A DNA stretch of 53,211 nucleotides. It comes from Planctomycetota bacterium. Its GTDB lineage: Bacteria; Planctomycetota; Phycisphaerae; UBA1845; UTPLA1. The stretch lies in contig JACRIM010000007.1 in the NCBI GenBank assembly GCA_016235815.1, forward strand, positions 1-53,211, read 5' to 3'. Of the stretch, positions 7,349-16,421 are shown piece by piece. The first letter of the stretch is position 1; the number at the start of each line of letters is the position of its first letter. The notes under the pieces were generated by a model that saw nothing but the letters and a program-made list of their open reading frames with translations, had not been told where the DNA came from and did no database searches. Position numbers and translations under genes: made by a program.

Positions 7349-8971
7349 ATGCACGCGCTATCGACGCAACGAGTACCGGCCGCGATTGTTCTGTTCGCGC
7401 TGGCGTTCATCCTGGCCGGGCTGGGGATGTTTCAGTACACGGAGCTGTCGGGGGACGCGCTGCTGATCTTCTGGCTGGCGGTCGGCGGGCTTGTCGCGTT
7501 TGCGTTTTATACGATCGAAGGCGACCTGCTGATGGCGTTTTGCCTTTGGATGGTGACGCTGATCGCGCTGCACGAAGAATTCTGGCGAATGCAGGTGCCG
7601 CTCTTTTTCTCGCTGACGATTCCGCGAATCGGGATTGTCGTGCTGGCCATACTTTTCATCGCGATGTGGACGATCGGGCGGGTGAACTTCCGGTCGGCGT
7701 GGCCGATCAGCGGGATTTTGCTGGCGGTCGCCGCATACTTTTTCTTCTCTGCGTTTGTGACGGGGTTTCAGACGCGGTCCGTGGTGAGCGTTCACTATCG
7801 ACTGATCGGCGGGTACATCTTCCCATTCGTCGTGTTCGGGATCGTGCTGCACGGGTTTCACAAAGAGAATGACTTCCGGCGGCTGAGTCTTTTCTTTGCC
7901 GCGCTGTCGGTGTATCTGACGTTCACGGGGTGGTGCGAGCAGTTCGACGTGGCGGCGCTGATCTGGCCGCGGTTCATCAACGATTCGACGGTCGGTATTC
8001 ACTGGGGTCGCGTGCGTGGGCCGTTCGTGATGTCAGCCGCGATGGGGTTGGCGCTGGTGTATTGCTATTTCAACAATCTGGTGCTGGCGCGAAACGTGCA
8101 TCGGTTTCGTTGGATGTTGTATCTGATTAACGCGGCGATGCTGCCGACGATTTTCTGGACGAAGACGCGCTCGGTGTGGCTGTCGTTCCTGTTGTGCAGC
8201 GTGATCTGGGCGGCCTATTCGCGGCGGCGGACGACGCGTATCGTGAGTGTCTCCGTGCTGGTGTCGCTGCTCCTGCTCGTCGCGGTCGTCAACATGGACA
8301 ATTTCCTGTCCTCGGATCGCGCCAAGGGCGGCCTGACGGATACGGAGCCGATCCTGCTGCGCATCGGTCTGGCGCAGATGACGTGGGAGATTATTCAGGA
8401 GCATCCACTTTTTGGTCTGGGGTTCGGGCACTTCCGCGACTTTGCGCCGAGTTTTGCACGCGATCCATCGAGCCCGTTCTATGCGTTCGGCACGACGGCG
8501 CTCGAACACAATAATCTCCTGTCCATTGCCGCGGAGACGGGCGTCATCGGACTGACGTTGTATGTGGTCATGATGGTGGTGCTGATTCGCTTCAGCGTGC
8601 GGCTGTACAAGAAGCTGCCGCCCGGGGCGCCGGGGCTGATCAGCCGCGATTTGCTTGTGCTGTATTGGATTCTTACGGCGGCGTATTTCATTGACGGCAC
8701 GTTTCGCGAGACGAGCGACAATCCGTTCGCGAACAGCCTTTTCTTCGGGTTGAGCGCGGTGCCGGTTGCGCTGGACTTTCTGCTCAGCCCGGTTCCGATC
8801 CATGCGACGCCGGGATTCCCACCGATGGGCCGCCCCGGAGCGCCGGGCTTGCGCCCCGCGCCGCGCGGTCCGGGGTCGAGTGGGCCGGGTATAATCCCGC
8901 AGCGTCCCAGCCTCGCGACCGGGTCGCCGCGAGACGCTCGTCGTTCCGCGTCGTCCGGGGGCATTGTGTGA
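7349..8971 (+). CDS. O-antigen ligase/polymerase (Wzy/WaaL family)
   Basis: 540 residues with about 10-12 hydrophobic segments. A Wzy_C-type loop follows the block RSVWLSFLLCSVIW. The loop contains EHPLFGLGFGHF and the motif EHNNLLSIAAETGVIGL, typical of the family that polymerises or ligates lipid-linked glycans at the outer face of the inner membrane. The last 60 residues are Pro/Gly/Arg-rich (PGFPPMGRPGAPGLRP), an unusual soluble tail. The stop overlaps the GTG of the flippase gene by 4 nt (GTGA), which indicates translational coupling. Confidence 0.85.
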   Translation: MHALSTQRVPAAIVLFALAFILAGLGMFQYTELSGDALLIFWLAVGGLVAFAFYTIEGDLLMAFCLWMVTLIALHEEFWRMQVPLFFSLTIPRIGIVVLAILFIAMWTIGRVNFRSAWPISGILLAVAAYFFFSAFVTGFQTRSVVSVHYRLIGGYIFPFVVFGIVLHGFHKENDFRRLSLFFAALSVYLTFTGWCEQFDVAALIWPRFINDSTVGIHWGRVRGPFVMSAAMGLALVYCYFNNLVLARNVHRFRWMLYLINAAMLPTIFWTKTRSVWLSFLLCSVIWAAYSRRRTTRIVSVSVLVSLLLLVAVVNMDNFLSSDRAKGGLTDTEPILLRIGLAQMTWEIIQEHPLFGLGFGHFRDFAPSFARDPSSPFYAFGTTALEHNNLLSIAAETGVIGLTLYVVMMVVLIRFSVRLYKKLPPGAPGLISRDLLVLYWILTAAYFIDGTFRETSDNPFANSLFFGLSAVPVALDFLLSPVPIHATPGFPPMGRPGAPGLRPAPRGPGSSGPGIIPQRPSLATGSPRDARRSASSGGIV

Positions 8972-10689
8972 AGGCCGATGTGGACATTCCGATTCGAAGT
9001 AACCGTGATCAAACACCGACTCCCGTGAGCTTTCAGGGGGCTTCGGATACGGCCATCGACGCGGGTGCTCCGCGCGGATTGTTCGGCAATTCGGCGCTGG
9101 ATCAGGCGATGGGGATGTACCTGCCGGCGACGGTGGCGGTACGGCTGATCAATTTTCTCCGTGTGCTTCTTCTTACGCACTGGATGCTTCAGCAGCAGTT
9201 CGGCCTTCTGAACATGGTATTGCTGGCGATCAACGTATTGACGCCGTTCTGTTCGCTGGGGCTGAACGAGGCGATCACGCGGTATGTGCCGCAGTATGAG
9301 ACGCGCGGATCGCTGCGAATGTTTGCGTGGCGGTCGTTCGTGTTGCTGGTGATTATCACGGGCGTGGCGGTCGCCGTGATCTGCTACTTCTCGCGGTACC
9401 TTGGCGACTTTTTTTACGGGCAAGTTTATGCCGACCCGCGACTGCGCGAGGAGTTCGGGCGCGATGCGCCGGAGTTGGCACAGGTCTCGGCGGGCGTGAC
9501 GGGGCTGGTGATTCTGTATTTTTATCTGCTTGCCGTGTTCAAGGGGCTGCGGATGTTCCGGGCCGTCGCGGTGATTGAGATGGTTCACTCGGTGCTGTTC
9601 CTCGGGGCCAGCCTGGTGGCGGTGTACACCCAGCATCGCGCAGCCATCACGATGACTGCGATGTACGGCATCTCGCTGGCGATCCCCGTGGCGATTTTTG
9701 GAGCGCTCTTTGCAAAGACGCTGCGCGGGTGGAAGGCGCAGGCGGCGGAACCGGAGTCATCGCCGTGGGCGGGGGTGCTGCTGCGGTTCTCGGTGTGGAC
9801 GACGCTGGCGGGGATCACGTGGCAGATTCTGGTGTATTACCCGGTGTGGTATCTGAACAAGATCAACGGGCACGTGGCGGTGGCGGTGTTCAGCGCCCCG
9901 CGGCAGATCGGACAGTTCATTCTGATCGGCGCGGTGGCCGTCGTGACGGTGGTCATGACGACGGTGACGAAGACATGGGAATCGCGCGGGCGCGAAGCGG
10001 CGCAACGGCAGCTTTCCCTGGCGTTTCGCGGAAGCGGGCTGGCGTTGCTGCTCATGTGTGCGGTGGCGGCGCTGGGCAAGAACTGGATCATGCGGCTGTT
10101 TGACGATCGGTATTTTCCCGGCGCGGATGTGCTGCCGCTTCATCTTATGTTCTTCCTGATCGGGTCGTATCTGGCCTTTCTGCCGATTCACTTTCATTTG
10201 ATTGAGAAAACGCGGCATCTGTTCTGGCCGTGGGCGGTGGGCGTGGCGGCCAATGTGTTGTATGCATTCTGGCTGGCAGGCCCGGGGCTTTTGATCACGC
10301 GCGACCTGACGATCTGGAAGTGGGGGAGCCTGACGTTGTCACCGTGGTTTACGACAGGGTTTTCCGATCCGATGGGGCTTGGCAATGCGGCATGGTGCGG
10401 CGTGTTTGCGATTGCGACGGCGCTGCTGCTTTGCGTGGTGTTGATTCATGCGGAGTGCACACGGCTGGATCGCGGGACGTACGTGGTGATCGTCTCAGCG
10501 GGATTGCTTGCGCTCAATCCGTGGCTTTTGGCGATGGGGACGCTGTTGGTGATGTTCGCGGCGTTTCGGACGGAGCTGATCTTTACGGATTCGGAGCGGC
10601 GGCGGCTGACGGGGTATATACTCGGCGCGCTCGGGCATATGCCGACGCTTGGGCTGGTTCGTCGCGGGACGAAGGCGCCAAAGCATTAG
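8968..10689 (+). CDS. Polysaccharide flippase (Wzx, MOP superfamily)
   Basis: 573 residues; GTG start overlapping the upstream stop. About 14 hydrophobic segments are spaced as in MOP-type exporters. The N-terminal part (LDQAMGMYLPATVAVRLINF followed by LLTHWMLQQQFGLLNMVLLA) and the C-terminal duplicated-looking half fit Wzx proteins, which translocate undecaprenyl-linked repeat units to the periplasmic side. It lies between the ligase/polymerase and glycosyltransferase genes, as expected for a Wzx/Wzy locus. Near the end (about nt 10500-10580) two extra hydrophobic helices are present, making it longer than many family members. Confidence 0.85.
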   Translation: MKADVDIPIRSNRDQTPTPVSFQGASDTAIDAGAPRGLFGNSALDQAMGMYLPATVAVRLINFLRVLLLTHWMLQQQFGLLNMVLLAINVLTPFCSLGLNEAITRYVPQYETRGSLRMFAWRSFVLLVIITGVAVAVICYFSRYLGDFFYGQVYADPRLREEFGRDAPELAQVSAGVTGLVILYFYLLAVFKGLRMFRAVAVIEMVHSVLFLGASLVAVYTQHRAAITMTAMYGISLAIPVAIFGALFAKTLRGWKAQAAEPESSPWAGVLLRFSVWTTLAGITWQILVYYPVWYLNKINGHVAVAVFSAPRQIGQFILIGAVAVVTVVMTTVTKTWESRGREAAQRQLSLAFRGSGLALLLMCAVAALGKNWIMRLFDDRYFPGADVLPLHLMFFLIGSYLAFLPIHFHLIEKTRHLFWPWAVGVAANVLYAFWLAGPGLLITRDLTIWKWGSLTLSPWFTTGFSDPMGLGNAAWCGVFAIATALLLCVVLIHAECTRLDRGTYVVIVSAGLLALNPWLLAMGTLLVMFAAFRTELIFTDSERRRLTGYILGALGHMPTLGLVRRGTKAPKH

Positions 10690-10735
10690 CATGTAATGGC
10701 AGGCATTTGACTGCGTTCGCAACCCCGACTCCGAT

Positions 10736-10759
10736 CCTCCCTCTTGCATGGGGAGGGAG
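10736..10759. repeat. CT-rich/GA-rich inverted repeat before the fusion GT
   Basis: CCTCCCTC and GGGAGGGAG face each other around TTGCATG. The purine arm also supplies the Shine-Dalgarno (GGGAGGGAGAGG) for the ATG at 10771. The rest of the 81-nt gap after the flippase gene has no visible feature. Confidence 0.6.
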
Positions 10760-10770
10760 AGGCGATACCG

Positions 10771-13089
10771 ATGGTTTCGACCGACACCAGCCCATCAACC
10801 CTGCCGAGTGTGTCGGTCGTGATTTGCACGCGCAATCGCGCGGATTCGCTGACTCAAACGTTGGAGTCGGTGTGGAGGCAGGCGCGCCGGCCGGATGAAC
10901 TGATCATCGTTGACGATGGCGAATTACCAGCGGCGACCGCGCGGGGGATCGTGGAGCGGTGTCGCGTGCTCGGCATTGCATGTCGGATTGAGAAGAACCC
11001 ACGGCCGGGCCTGACGCCGGGGCGCAATCACGCTGCATTCTCTGCAAAAGGGGACATTCTACTTTTTCTCGATGATGACGTGATATGCGATGACAACGTT
11101 GTTGGTGAAATTGCCGAGATCATGCGCGATGGGGGCATTGCCGCGGTGACGGCGCGGGTCGAAGAGCCGACGTTCGAGTCGCGATCGGCGCGGTTGTATC
11201 AACTGGGGTATCGGTTGGCGGGGTGGTGGCGAATCGCGCCACGCGGGAATCCGGACACGCCTCGGCCAAAAGTGTTGGATCGCGCGGACGTGGCAGTTCG
11301 CACGCGGATACTCTCCGGCGCGGCGATGGCCATTCGGCGCGAGGTTGTGCTGGCGAATCCATTTGATGAATCGCTGACGACCTATGCGCTGGGCGAAGAT
11401 CGGGAGATGGGATATCGGCTCGCGCCGCGCCATTGGATGGTCGAGGCGCGGCGGGCGCGGGTGATCCACCGGCGCGATCCATCGTCGCGGACCGATCATC
11501 GTCGGCTCGGGTTCATGACGACGCGGAATTACCTGTACATCCTTGAGAAGACCTGCTCGCTTGGTGCGGGGCAGTATGTCGCGATCGGATGGAGCTTTGC
11601 CGTCCTTGCGATGATGCATGTGGTGTGGTCGCTGGGGCGGAATCGGGCGGCGCATATCGCAGAGTTGTGGGGGATGGTGGAGGGGGTGGCGGCGTGGATG
11701 GGGGAGAAAAGTCGAAACGTCGAAATGTCGAAAAGTCGACATCGTCTTGCCTGGGGTGCGCAACTTCAGGGCGAAGGCCGCTATGGTGATTCAACGACCC
11801 CACCTCGCCAAGGCGAGTCGCCTTCGGAGACCCTGCCCTCCCCTTATCAAGGGGACGGAGACGGCGCGTGGCGCACGGGTGCAGAGGTGCCTCGTCGAGT
11901 GCTCTTTGTGACCAATCGGCTTGAGCCGGGCGGGGCGGAGTTGATGCTGGTGCAGCTTGCGCGGCGGCTGCCGGCGAGCGGCGTGAAGCCGTACATCGGT
12001 TGTTTGAAGGATGGCGGCCCGCTGGCGGGGGAGTGCCGCGCGGACGGCATCACCGTGTTTGAGAATCTGCTGCATCACAAGACGGATGCGGCGGTCATTC
12101 CGCGGATGCGCCGGCTGCTCGCCGAGCATGCGATCGACGTGGTGGTGGTGGCGCACAGCGGCGGGGACCGGATGTTCTGGTCGACGCTGGCGGCGGGGTT
12201 GAGCGAGATTCCCGTGGTGGTGTGGTCGCACTGGTTCCCGGAACAGGGCAAGCATCATTTTGAACGAGCTAATCGCGCGCTCTATCGGATGGTCGATGTG
12301 TATGTCGCGCTTGGTGCGCGGCACCGTGCAGCGATGATTCGACACGAACAGGTTCCGGCCGGGCGCATCGCGGTGATTCCGAATGCGCTGGACCTTGGGA
12401 AGTTCATGCATGGCGTTTCGCGCGCCGAGGCCCGTCGTCGGCTTCGATTGGAAGAGCAGCACATTGCGGTCGCGATCATTGCGAATCTTCGCCGGGAGAA
12501 GCGGCATGACGTTTTCATCGAGGCAGCGCGACGGCTGGCGGCGGGGAATGCGAATTACCGTTTCTTCATTATTGGCGATGGGCCGAACCGGGATGCGGTG
12601 CAGGCGGCGGCCGCGGCGTCGGGGCTGGACCACGAGACGCTGCGCATGATGGGGCCGCGGACCGATGTCGCGGAGCTGCTTGCCGGGCTGGACGTCTCCT
12701 GCCTGTGCAGCGAGGTGGAGTGCTTCAGCGTGACCATGCTGGAGGCGGCGGCGGCGGGGTGTGCGTTTGTGGGTCCGAATACCGGGTGTTTGCCCGAGTT
12801 CTTGGAACATGGCCGGACGGGCCTGCTGATAAGACCGGCGGACGTTGCATCATTGGCCGATGCAATTGGCGTGTTGGGGTGCAGTGAGCCGCTTCGCCGG
12901 TCGCTGGCCGATGCAGCGCGGGCCAGAGTCCTGCGCGATTACGGCCTGGAACGGATGGCGGAGCGATTCGCGGACTTGCTGCGACGAGTTGTGCCCAAGG
13001 CGAAACCGGCCTCGCAGGGGTTTCGTAGGATTGATAGTAGATCGCGATTGGTGGCCGCGAATCTTGTTCGGGCCGCGAATTCGCGATAA
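10771..13089 (+). CDS. GT2-GT4 two-domain glycosyltransferase fusion
   Basis: 772 residues from ATG 10771, which has a strong GGAGGGAGAGG upstream; an ATG at 10744 is in frame but lacks one. Residues about 10-240 are a GT2 (GT-A) domain: VSVVICTRNRADSLTQTLES, IIVDDGE, LFLDDDVICDDN (the DDD metal site) and an ED motif in LGEDREMGYR. A hydrophobic segment follows (GWSFAVLAMMHVVWSLG, about 270-290). Residues about 311-373 are low-complexity and encoded by repeat DNA. Residues 376-772 are a GT4 (GT-B) domain: VLFVTNRLEPGGAELMLVQL, AIIANLRREKRHDVFIEAA, FFIIGDGPNR and the E-x7-E-like CSEVECFSVTMLEA. The two halves probably add successive sugars of the repeat unit. They look like formerly separate genes joined through a repeat-bearing spacer. 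Confidence 0.85.
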   Translation: MVSTDTSPSTLPSVSVVICTRNRADSLTQTLESVWRQARRPDELIIVDDGELPAATARGIVERCRVLGIACRIEKNPRPGLTPGRNHAAFSAKGDILLFLDDDVICDDNVVGEIAEIMRDGGIAAVTARVEEPTFESRSARLYQLGYRLAGWWRIAPRGNPDTPRPKVLDRADVAVRTRILSGAAMAIRREVVLANPFDESLTTYALGEDREMGYRLAPRHWMVEARRARVIHRRDPSSRTDHRRLGFMTTRNYLYILEKTCSLGAGQYVAIGWSFAVLAMMHVVWSLGRNRAAHIAELWGMVEGVAAWMGEKSRNVEMSKSRHRLAWGAQLQGEGRYGDSTTPPRQGESPSETLPSPYQGDGDGAWRTGAEVPRRVLFVTNRLEPGGAELMLVQLARRLPASGVKPYIGCLKDGGPLAGECRADGITVFENLLHHKTDAAVIPRMRRLLAEHAIDVVVVAHSGGDRMFWSTLAAGLSEIPVVVWSHWFPEQGKHHFERANRALYRMVDVYVALGARHRAAMIRHEQVPAGRIAVIPNALDLGKFMHGVSRAEARRRLRLEEQHIAVAIIANLRREKRHDVFIEAARRLAAGNANYRFFIIGDGPNRDAVQAAAAASGLDHETLRMMGPRTDVAELLAGLDVSCLCSEVECFSVTMLEAAAAGCAFVGPNTGCLPEFLEHGRTGLLIRPADVASLADAIGVLGCSEPLRRSLADAARARVLRDYGLERMAERFADLLRRVVPKAKPASQGFRRIDSRSRLVAANLVRAANSR
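11711..11742 (+). repeat. Octamer array GTCGAAAN x4 inside the fusion GT gene
   Basis: Four contiguous 8-nt units: GTCGAAAC, GTCGAAAT, GTCGAAAA and GTCGACAT. They are translated as part of the interdomain linker (SRNVEMSKSRH). A separate hairpin, TCCCCTT/AAGGGGA at 11839-11855, lies 97 nt further on and is also translated. Such elements normally belong to intergenic DNA. Confidence 0.85.
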
Positions 13090-13116
13090 ACTTCGTGTTG
13101 AGGGGTGCTTAGAAGC

Positions 13117-14286
13117 GTGTCCTCGGTTCCCATCAGGAACAATGGCGGCCTCCCGCGCCGAGTGCTCCATTTCGTGTCTACGTTCGCAGTGAAGACGGAT
13201 ACGAAGTGGCTGGTTCAGCTTGCGCGCCATGTGGACCCTGCCCGGTATGAATTCAGCGTCGCCTGTTTCTACGACGATGGGCCGATTCGCGAACAACTGA
13301 CGGCGCTGGGGGTTCGGACGTTCAACCTGCAGTCGCCGGGCGAGCATGATCCGCGGGCAATCCTGCGCGCCAAGGGCGTGATTCAGCAAGTGCAGCCGGA
13401 TGTCGTTCATACGCATCTGCTTCGGGCGGATTTGTTTGCCGGGTCGGCGGCGCGATGGGCGGGGGTGCCGGTGATTGTGTCGACGGTGTATGCCGTCGGG
13501 CAGTATCGGCGATCGAAGCGGCGTCGGAGCGATCGGCTGCTGGACCTTGCGTGCGCGGCATTGCCGACGCACATCCTGGCGGTGTCGGGCGCGGTGAAGA
13601 ACGACCTGATCGAGCGGATTGAGCTTGATGCGTCGGACATCACGGTGATTCACACGGGCATCGAGCCGCCGGTGAAAGCGGACAACTCGCCGCGCGATGA
13701 CGCGACGGGCGAACGCACGATCTTGACGCTGGCGCGGCTGAGTTATGAAAAAGGCATCGATACGCTGATCGACGCGGCGGCGATAGTGCATCGAACCCAT
13801 TCGGCGGCGCGGTTCATCGTGGTCGGCGATGGCCCGGATCGCGCGGAGTTGGAAGGTCGAATCCGGGCAAGGGCGTTGGATGGAATCGTTCGGCTTGCGG
13901 GATTCACGGAGGATGTGTTTCCATATTTGAGCGCGTGTGATGTCGTGGCGATTCCGTCGAAGTCGGAAGGCATGCCAAACGCGCTGTTGGAGGCGATGGC
14001 GGCGGGTAAGCCGATCGTGGCGACGACGGTGGGCGGCATTCCCGAGGCGGTTGCGCATCGGGAGAACGGTCTGCTGGTGCGGCCGGAGTCGCCGAGCAAA
14101 CTGGCGGCGGCGATTGGAGAAGTGCTGGATGACGACGCATTGGCCGAGCGCCTAGGATCGAACGCACGGCGGACGGTGGAGGAGCGGTTTCACGTGCGCG
14201 AGATCGCCGCGCGATATATGGATCTTTACGATCGGTTGTTGACGACAACGAAAGGGGAACGTGCCCACGCTTTACGCGACGAGTGA
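13117..14286 (+). CDS. GT4 family glycosyltransferase
   Basis: 389 residues from GTG 13117, which has AGGGG about 11 nt upstream. An in-frame GTG at 13105 would add four residues but has no spacing for that site. The N-terminal GT-B half starts RRVLHFVSTFAVKTDTKWLVQLARH. The C-terminal nucleotide-sugar half carries LTLARLSYEKGIDTLIDAA, FIVVGDGPDRAELE and the E-x7-E motif within IPSKSEGMPNALLEAMAAGKP. This is a retaining glycosyltransferase acting on lipid-linked glycans at the cytoplasmic membrane face. It overlaps the next gene by 26 nt and lies 27 nt after the GT2-GT4 fusion, so it is part of the same operon. Confidence 0.9.
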   Translation: MSSVPIRNNGGLPRRVLHFVSTFAVKTDTKWLVQLARHVDPARYEFSVACFYDDGPIREQLTALGVRTFNLQSPGEHDPRAILRAKGVIQQVQPDVVHTHLLRADLFAGSAARWAGVPVIVSTVYAVGQYRRSKRRRSDRLLDLACAALPTHILAVSGAVKNDLIERIELDASDITVIHTGIEPPVKADNSPRDDATGERTILTLARLSYEKGIDTLIDAAAIVHRTHSAARFIVVGDGPDRAELEGRIRARALDGIVRLAGFTEDVFPYLSACDVVAIPSKSEGMPNALLEAMAAGKPIVATTVGGIPEAVAHRENGLLVRPESPSKLAAAIGEVLDDDALAERLGSNARRTVEERFHVREIAARYMDLYDRLLTTTKGERAHALRDE

Positions 14287-15085
14287 ACTGCCGCGGCCTG
14301 TGGAGGTCGTGGGTCTGCCGATCCGGCCGTTCGACATGAACGGGCTGATCGAGACGGCGGTGTCGCGCGCGAAGGCGGGCGTGCGGACATTTGGGTGCTA
14401 TGCCAACGCGCACACGGTGAACCTGGCGTGCAGCGATGAGCGGTTTCGGCGCACGATCAGCGAGTGCGACATTCTCTATTGTGATGGGGCATCGGTGGCG
14501 TGGGCGAGTCGGTTCGCCGAGCAGCGGTTGCCGGGACGGATCACGGCGATGGATTATTTTCCGGTGCTGGCGCGGCGATGTGCGGAAGAAGGGTTGTCGA
14601 TGTTCCTGCTCGGCAGCGCGGATGGTGTCGCGGACAAGGCGGCGGCGGAGCTGAAGACGTGTTACCCGAACCTGCGAATCGTCGGAACGCATTCGGGGCA
14701 TTTTGATGTTGCCCGGTCGGGAGAGGTCGTGGCGGCGATCAACGCGGCGCGGCCTGATGTACTGGCGGTGGGAATGTCCAGCCCGCGTCAGGAGTATTGG
14801 CTGGCGGAACATGGTGCGAAGATCGCCGCGCCGCTGCAATGGTGCGTGGGGGCGTTGTTCGATTATCTGGCGGGCCTTGAGAAGCGAGCGCCGGCGTGGC
14901 TGTGCCATTTGGGCATGGAGTGGTGCTTCCGCTTCGCGATGGACCCAGTCGGCAAGTGGCGGCGGTACCTGATTGGGAATCCGCGATTCGTATTTAACAC
15001 GTTGCGATGGCGTGCGACGCATTCGGTGCGACCGCCTATGCAGACGGCGACGAAGGGAGTAAGCCCCGCAGCGCCGCGGGCGTAA
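14261..15085 (+). CDS. WecG/TagA/CpsF (GT26) glycosyltransferase
   Basis: 274 residues; GTG start with GGGG just upstream, inside the end of the previous gene. Family motifs are in order: CYANAHTVNLACSDERFR, LYCDGASVAWASR, ITAMDYFPVL, MFLLGSADGVADKAA, GHFD and VGMSSPRQEYW. Members transfer ManNAc-type or glucosyl residues to the undecaprenyl-linked primer sugar. It therefore probably works directly after the sugar-phosphate transferase encoded next, adding the second sugar of the repeat unit. The C-terminus is extended by about 20 residues rich in Arg, Pro and Ala. Confidence 0.9.
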   Translation: MPTLYATSELPRPVEVVGLPIRPFDMNGLIETAVSRAKAGVRTFGCYANAHTVNLACSDERFRRTISECDILYCDGASVAWASRFAEQRLPGRITAMDYFPVLARRCAEEGLSMFLLGSADGVADKAAAELKTCYPNLRIVGTHSGHFDVARSGEVVAAINAARPDVLAVGMSSPRQEYWLAEHGAKIAAPLQWCVGALFDYLAGLEKRAPAWLCHLGMEWCFRFAMDPVGKWRRYLIGNPRFVFNTLRWRATHSVRPPMQTATKGVSPAAPRA

Positions 15086-15087
15086 CG

Positions 15088-15831
15088 ATGGCTGTGCAAC
15101 CGAACAAGGCGACCTCCGTGGCGATTTCCGTCGCGGAAAACGACGCGGGATTTGTGGTGCCCGCGCGGGGGGCGGCTGCGCGCACGATCGCGCGACAGGC
15201 CGTGCTCACGCCGCCGAAGTCGGAGCGGGTGTATCGGTTTGTGAGTCGAATGGTGGATATCGTGGCGGCCATGATTGCATTGTTGATTGTCGCGCCGGTG
15301 ATTGGCCTTGCGGCGGTGGCGATCAAGCTGACGTCGCGCGGCCCGGTGTTTTTCCGGCAGGCGCGGGCCGGGCGCGACGGCGTGCCGTTCAATATGTACA
15401 AGCTGCGATCGATGTACAGTGGGGCGGATGACGACAAGGTGCTGTTCCGCAATTTCAACCATCTCCCGACGGGGCCGTGCTTCAAGATGAAGAATGATCC
15501 TCGGGTGACGACGGTCGGCCGGTGGATTCGCCGGACGAGCATCGATGAATTGCCGCAGTTCTGGAATGTGCTGAAGGGCGATATGGCGCTGGTCGGGCCA
15601 CGACCGTTGCCGCTCGATGAGGTACGCACGGACACGCCGGAGCAGCGGCTGCGGTTGTCAGTGAAGCCGGGCATCACCTGTTTGTGGCAGGTGAGCGGTC
15701 GAACGGAGATTCCGTACGACGAGTGGCTGGCGCTCGATGTGTGGTACATTCGGAATCGAAGTCTGGCACTGGATTTTCAGATCGTGGTGAAGACGATCCC
15801 GGCGGTGCTTTCGGCGCGCGGGGCCTATTGA
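15088..15831 (+). CDS. Undecaprenyl-phosphate sugar-1-phosphate transferase
   Basis: 247 residues from ATG 15088, which directly follows the upstream stop. One transmembrane helix (VDIVAAMIALLIVAPVIGLA, about residues 57-76) precedes a bacterial sugar transferase domain. Its hallmarks are GPVFFRQARAGRDGVPFNMY, KLRSM, RRTSIDELPQFWNVLKGDMA, LVGPRPLP and KPGITCLWQVSGR. The family (WcaJ/WbaP/ExoY type) starts repeat-unit synthesis by moving a hexose-1-phosphate to the lipid carrier. It has only the catalytic module, not the four-helix N-terminal part of full WbaP/WcaJ. It ends the tightly packed run of biosynthetic genes. Confidence 0.92.
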   Translation: MAVQPNKATSVAISVAENDAGFVVPARGAAARTIARQAVLTPPKSERVYRFVSRMVDIVAAMIALLIVAPVIGLAAVAIKLTSRGPVFFRQARAGRDGVPFNMYKLRSMYSGADDDKVLFRNFNHLPTGPCFKMKNDPRVTTVGRWIRRTSIDELPQFWNVLKGDMALVGPRPLPLDEVRTDTPEQRLRLSVKPGITCLWQVSGRTEIPYDEWLALDVWYIRNRSLALDFQIVVKTIPAVLSARGAY

Positions 15832-15872
15832 CGGGCGCAGCGTTGGCGGGCGTGCCCTAAGATACCGGGGCC

Positions 15873-16337
15873 ATGATTCCGAGTTTTCTTCTCCTTGCAA
15901 TTGCAAATCTACTTCTGCTGTCGCTGACGGCCATTCTTGGGTTGATGGTCTCGGGGACGGAGGGGTTCACGCGGCATTTTCTGCTCGGCGTGCTTTCGGG
16001 CATGTTTACGTGTTTTGTTCACATCATCCTGTTCATGTATTTCGTGGTGCAGGACAAGATCATGAAGCAGGCGCATCTGCATGATGGGCTGGCAGTGGCG
16101 CACGTGCAGGAGACCGATGCAATCAAGTCGCGGGCGCTGCGGGCGAGCGTCGCGGGGTTCGGAACTGTCCTTGTGACCGTGGCCTTGGGGGCGGCAATCG
16201 GAATTCTGGCTCCGGCCGAGGCGCACCTGGTCGCGGCATTCGCGGCGATCGGCATTAATGGGATGCTGTTCATGTACCAGTACACGCTGCTGGTTCGCTA
16301 TCGCGAGGTGTTCGCGCGGGCCTTTCCCGAGGGGTGA
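15873..16337 (+). CDS. Small four-helix membrane protein, unknown function
   Basis: 154 residues; ATG 15873 with a G-rich stretch (CCGGGG) upstream. Four hydrophobic segments are seen: SFLLLAIANLLLLSLTAILG, a second around GMFTCFVHIILFMYFVV, a third near VLVTVALGAAIGIL and a fourth near AAFAAIGINGMLFMYQY. Between helices 2 and 3 is a polar stretch (MKQAHLHDGLAVAHVQE) with several His. I do not recognise the family. It follows the polysaccharide genes by 41 nt but may not belong to that operon. Confidence 0.7.
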   Translation: MIPSFLLLAIANLLLLSLTAILGLMVSGTEGFTRHFLLGVLSGMFTCFVHIILFMYFVVQDKIMKQAHLHDGLAVAHVQETDAIKSRALRASVAGFGTVLVTVALGAAIGILAPAEAHLVAAFAAIGINGMLFMYQYTLLVRYREVFARAFPEG

Positions 16338-16421
16338 TGGAATCTCCGTTTGACCCTGCGCAAATGCGCGGACTAAGATTGGTGCGTGCCAGTCAGTCCA
16401 CTACTTGCGGCCGCCCGAGAC

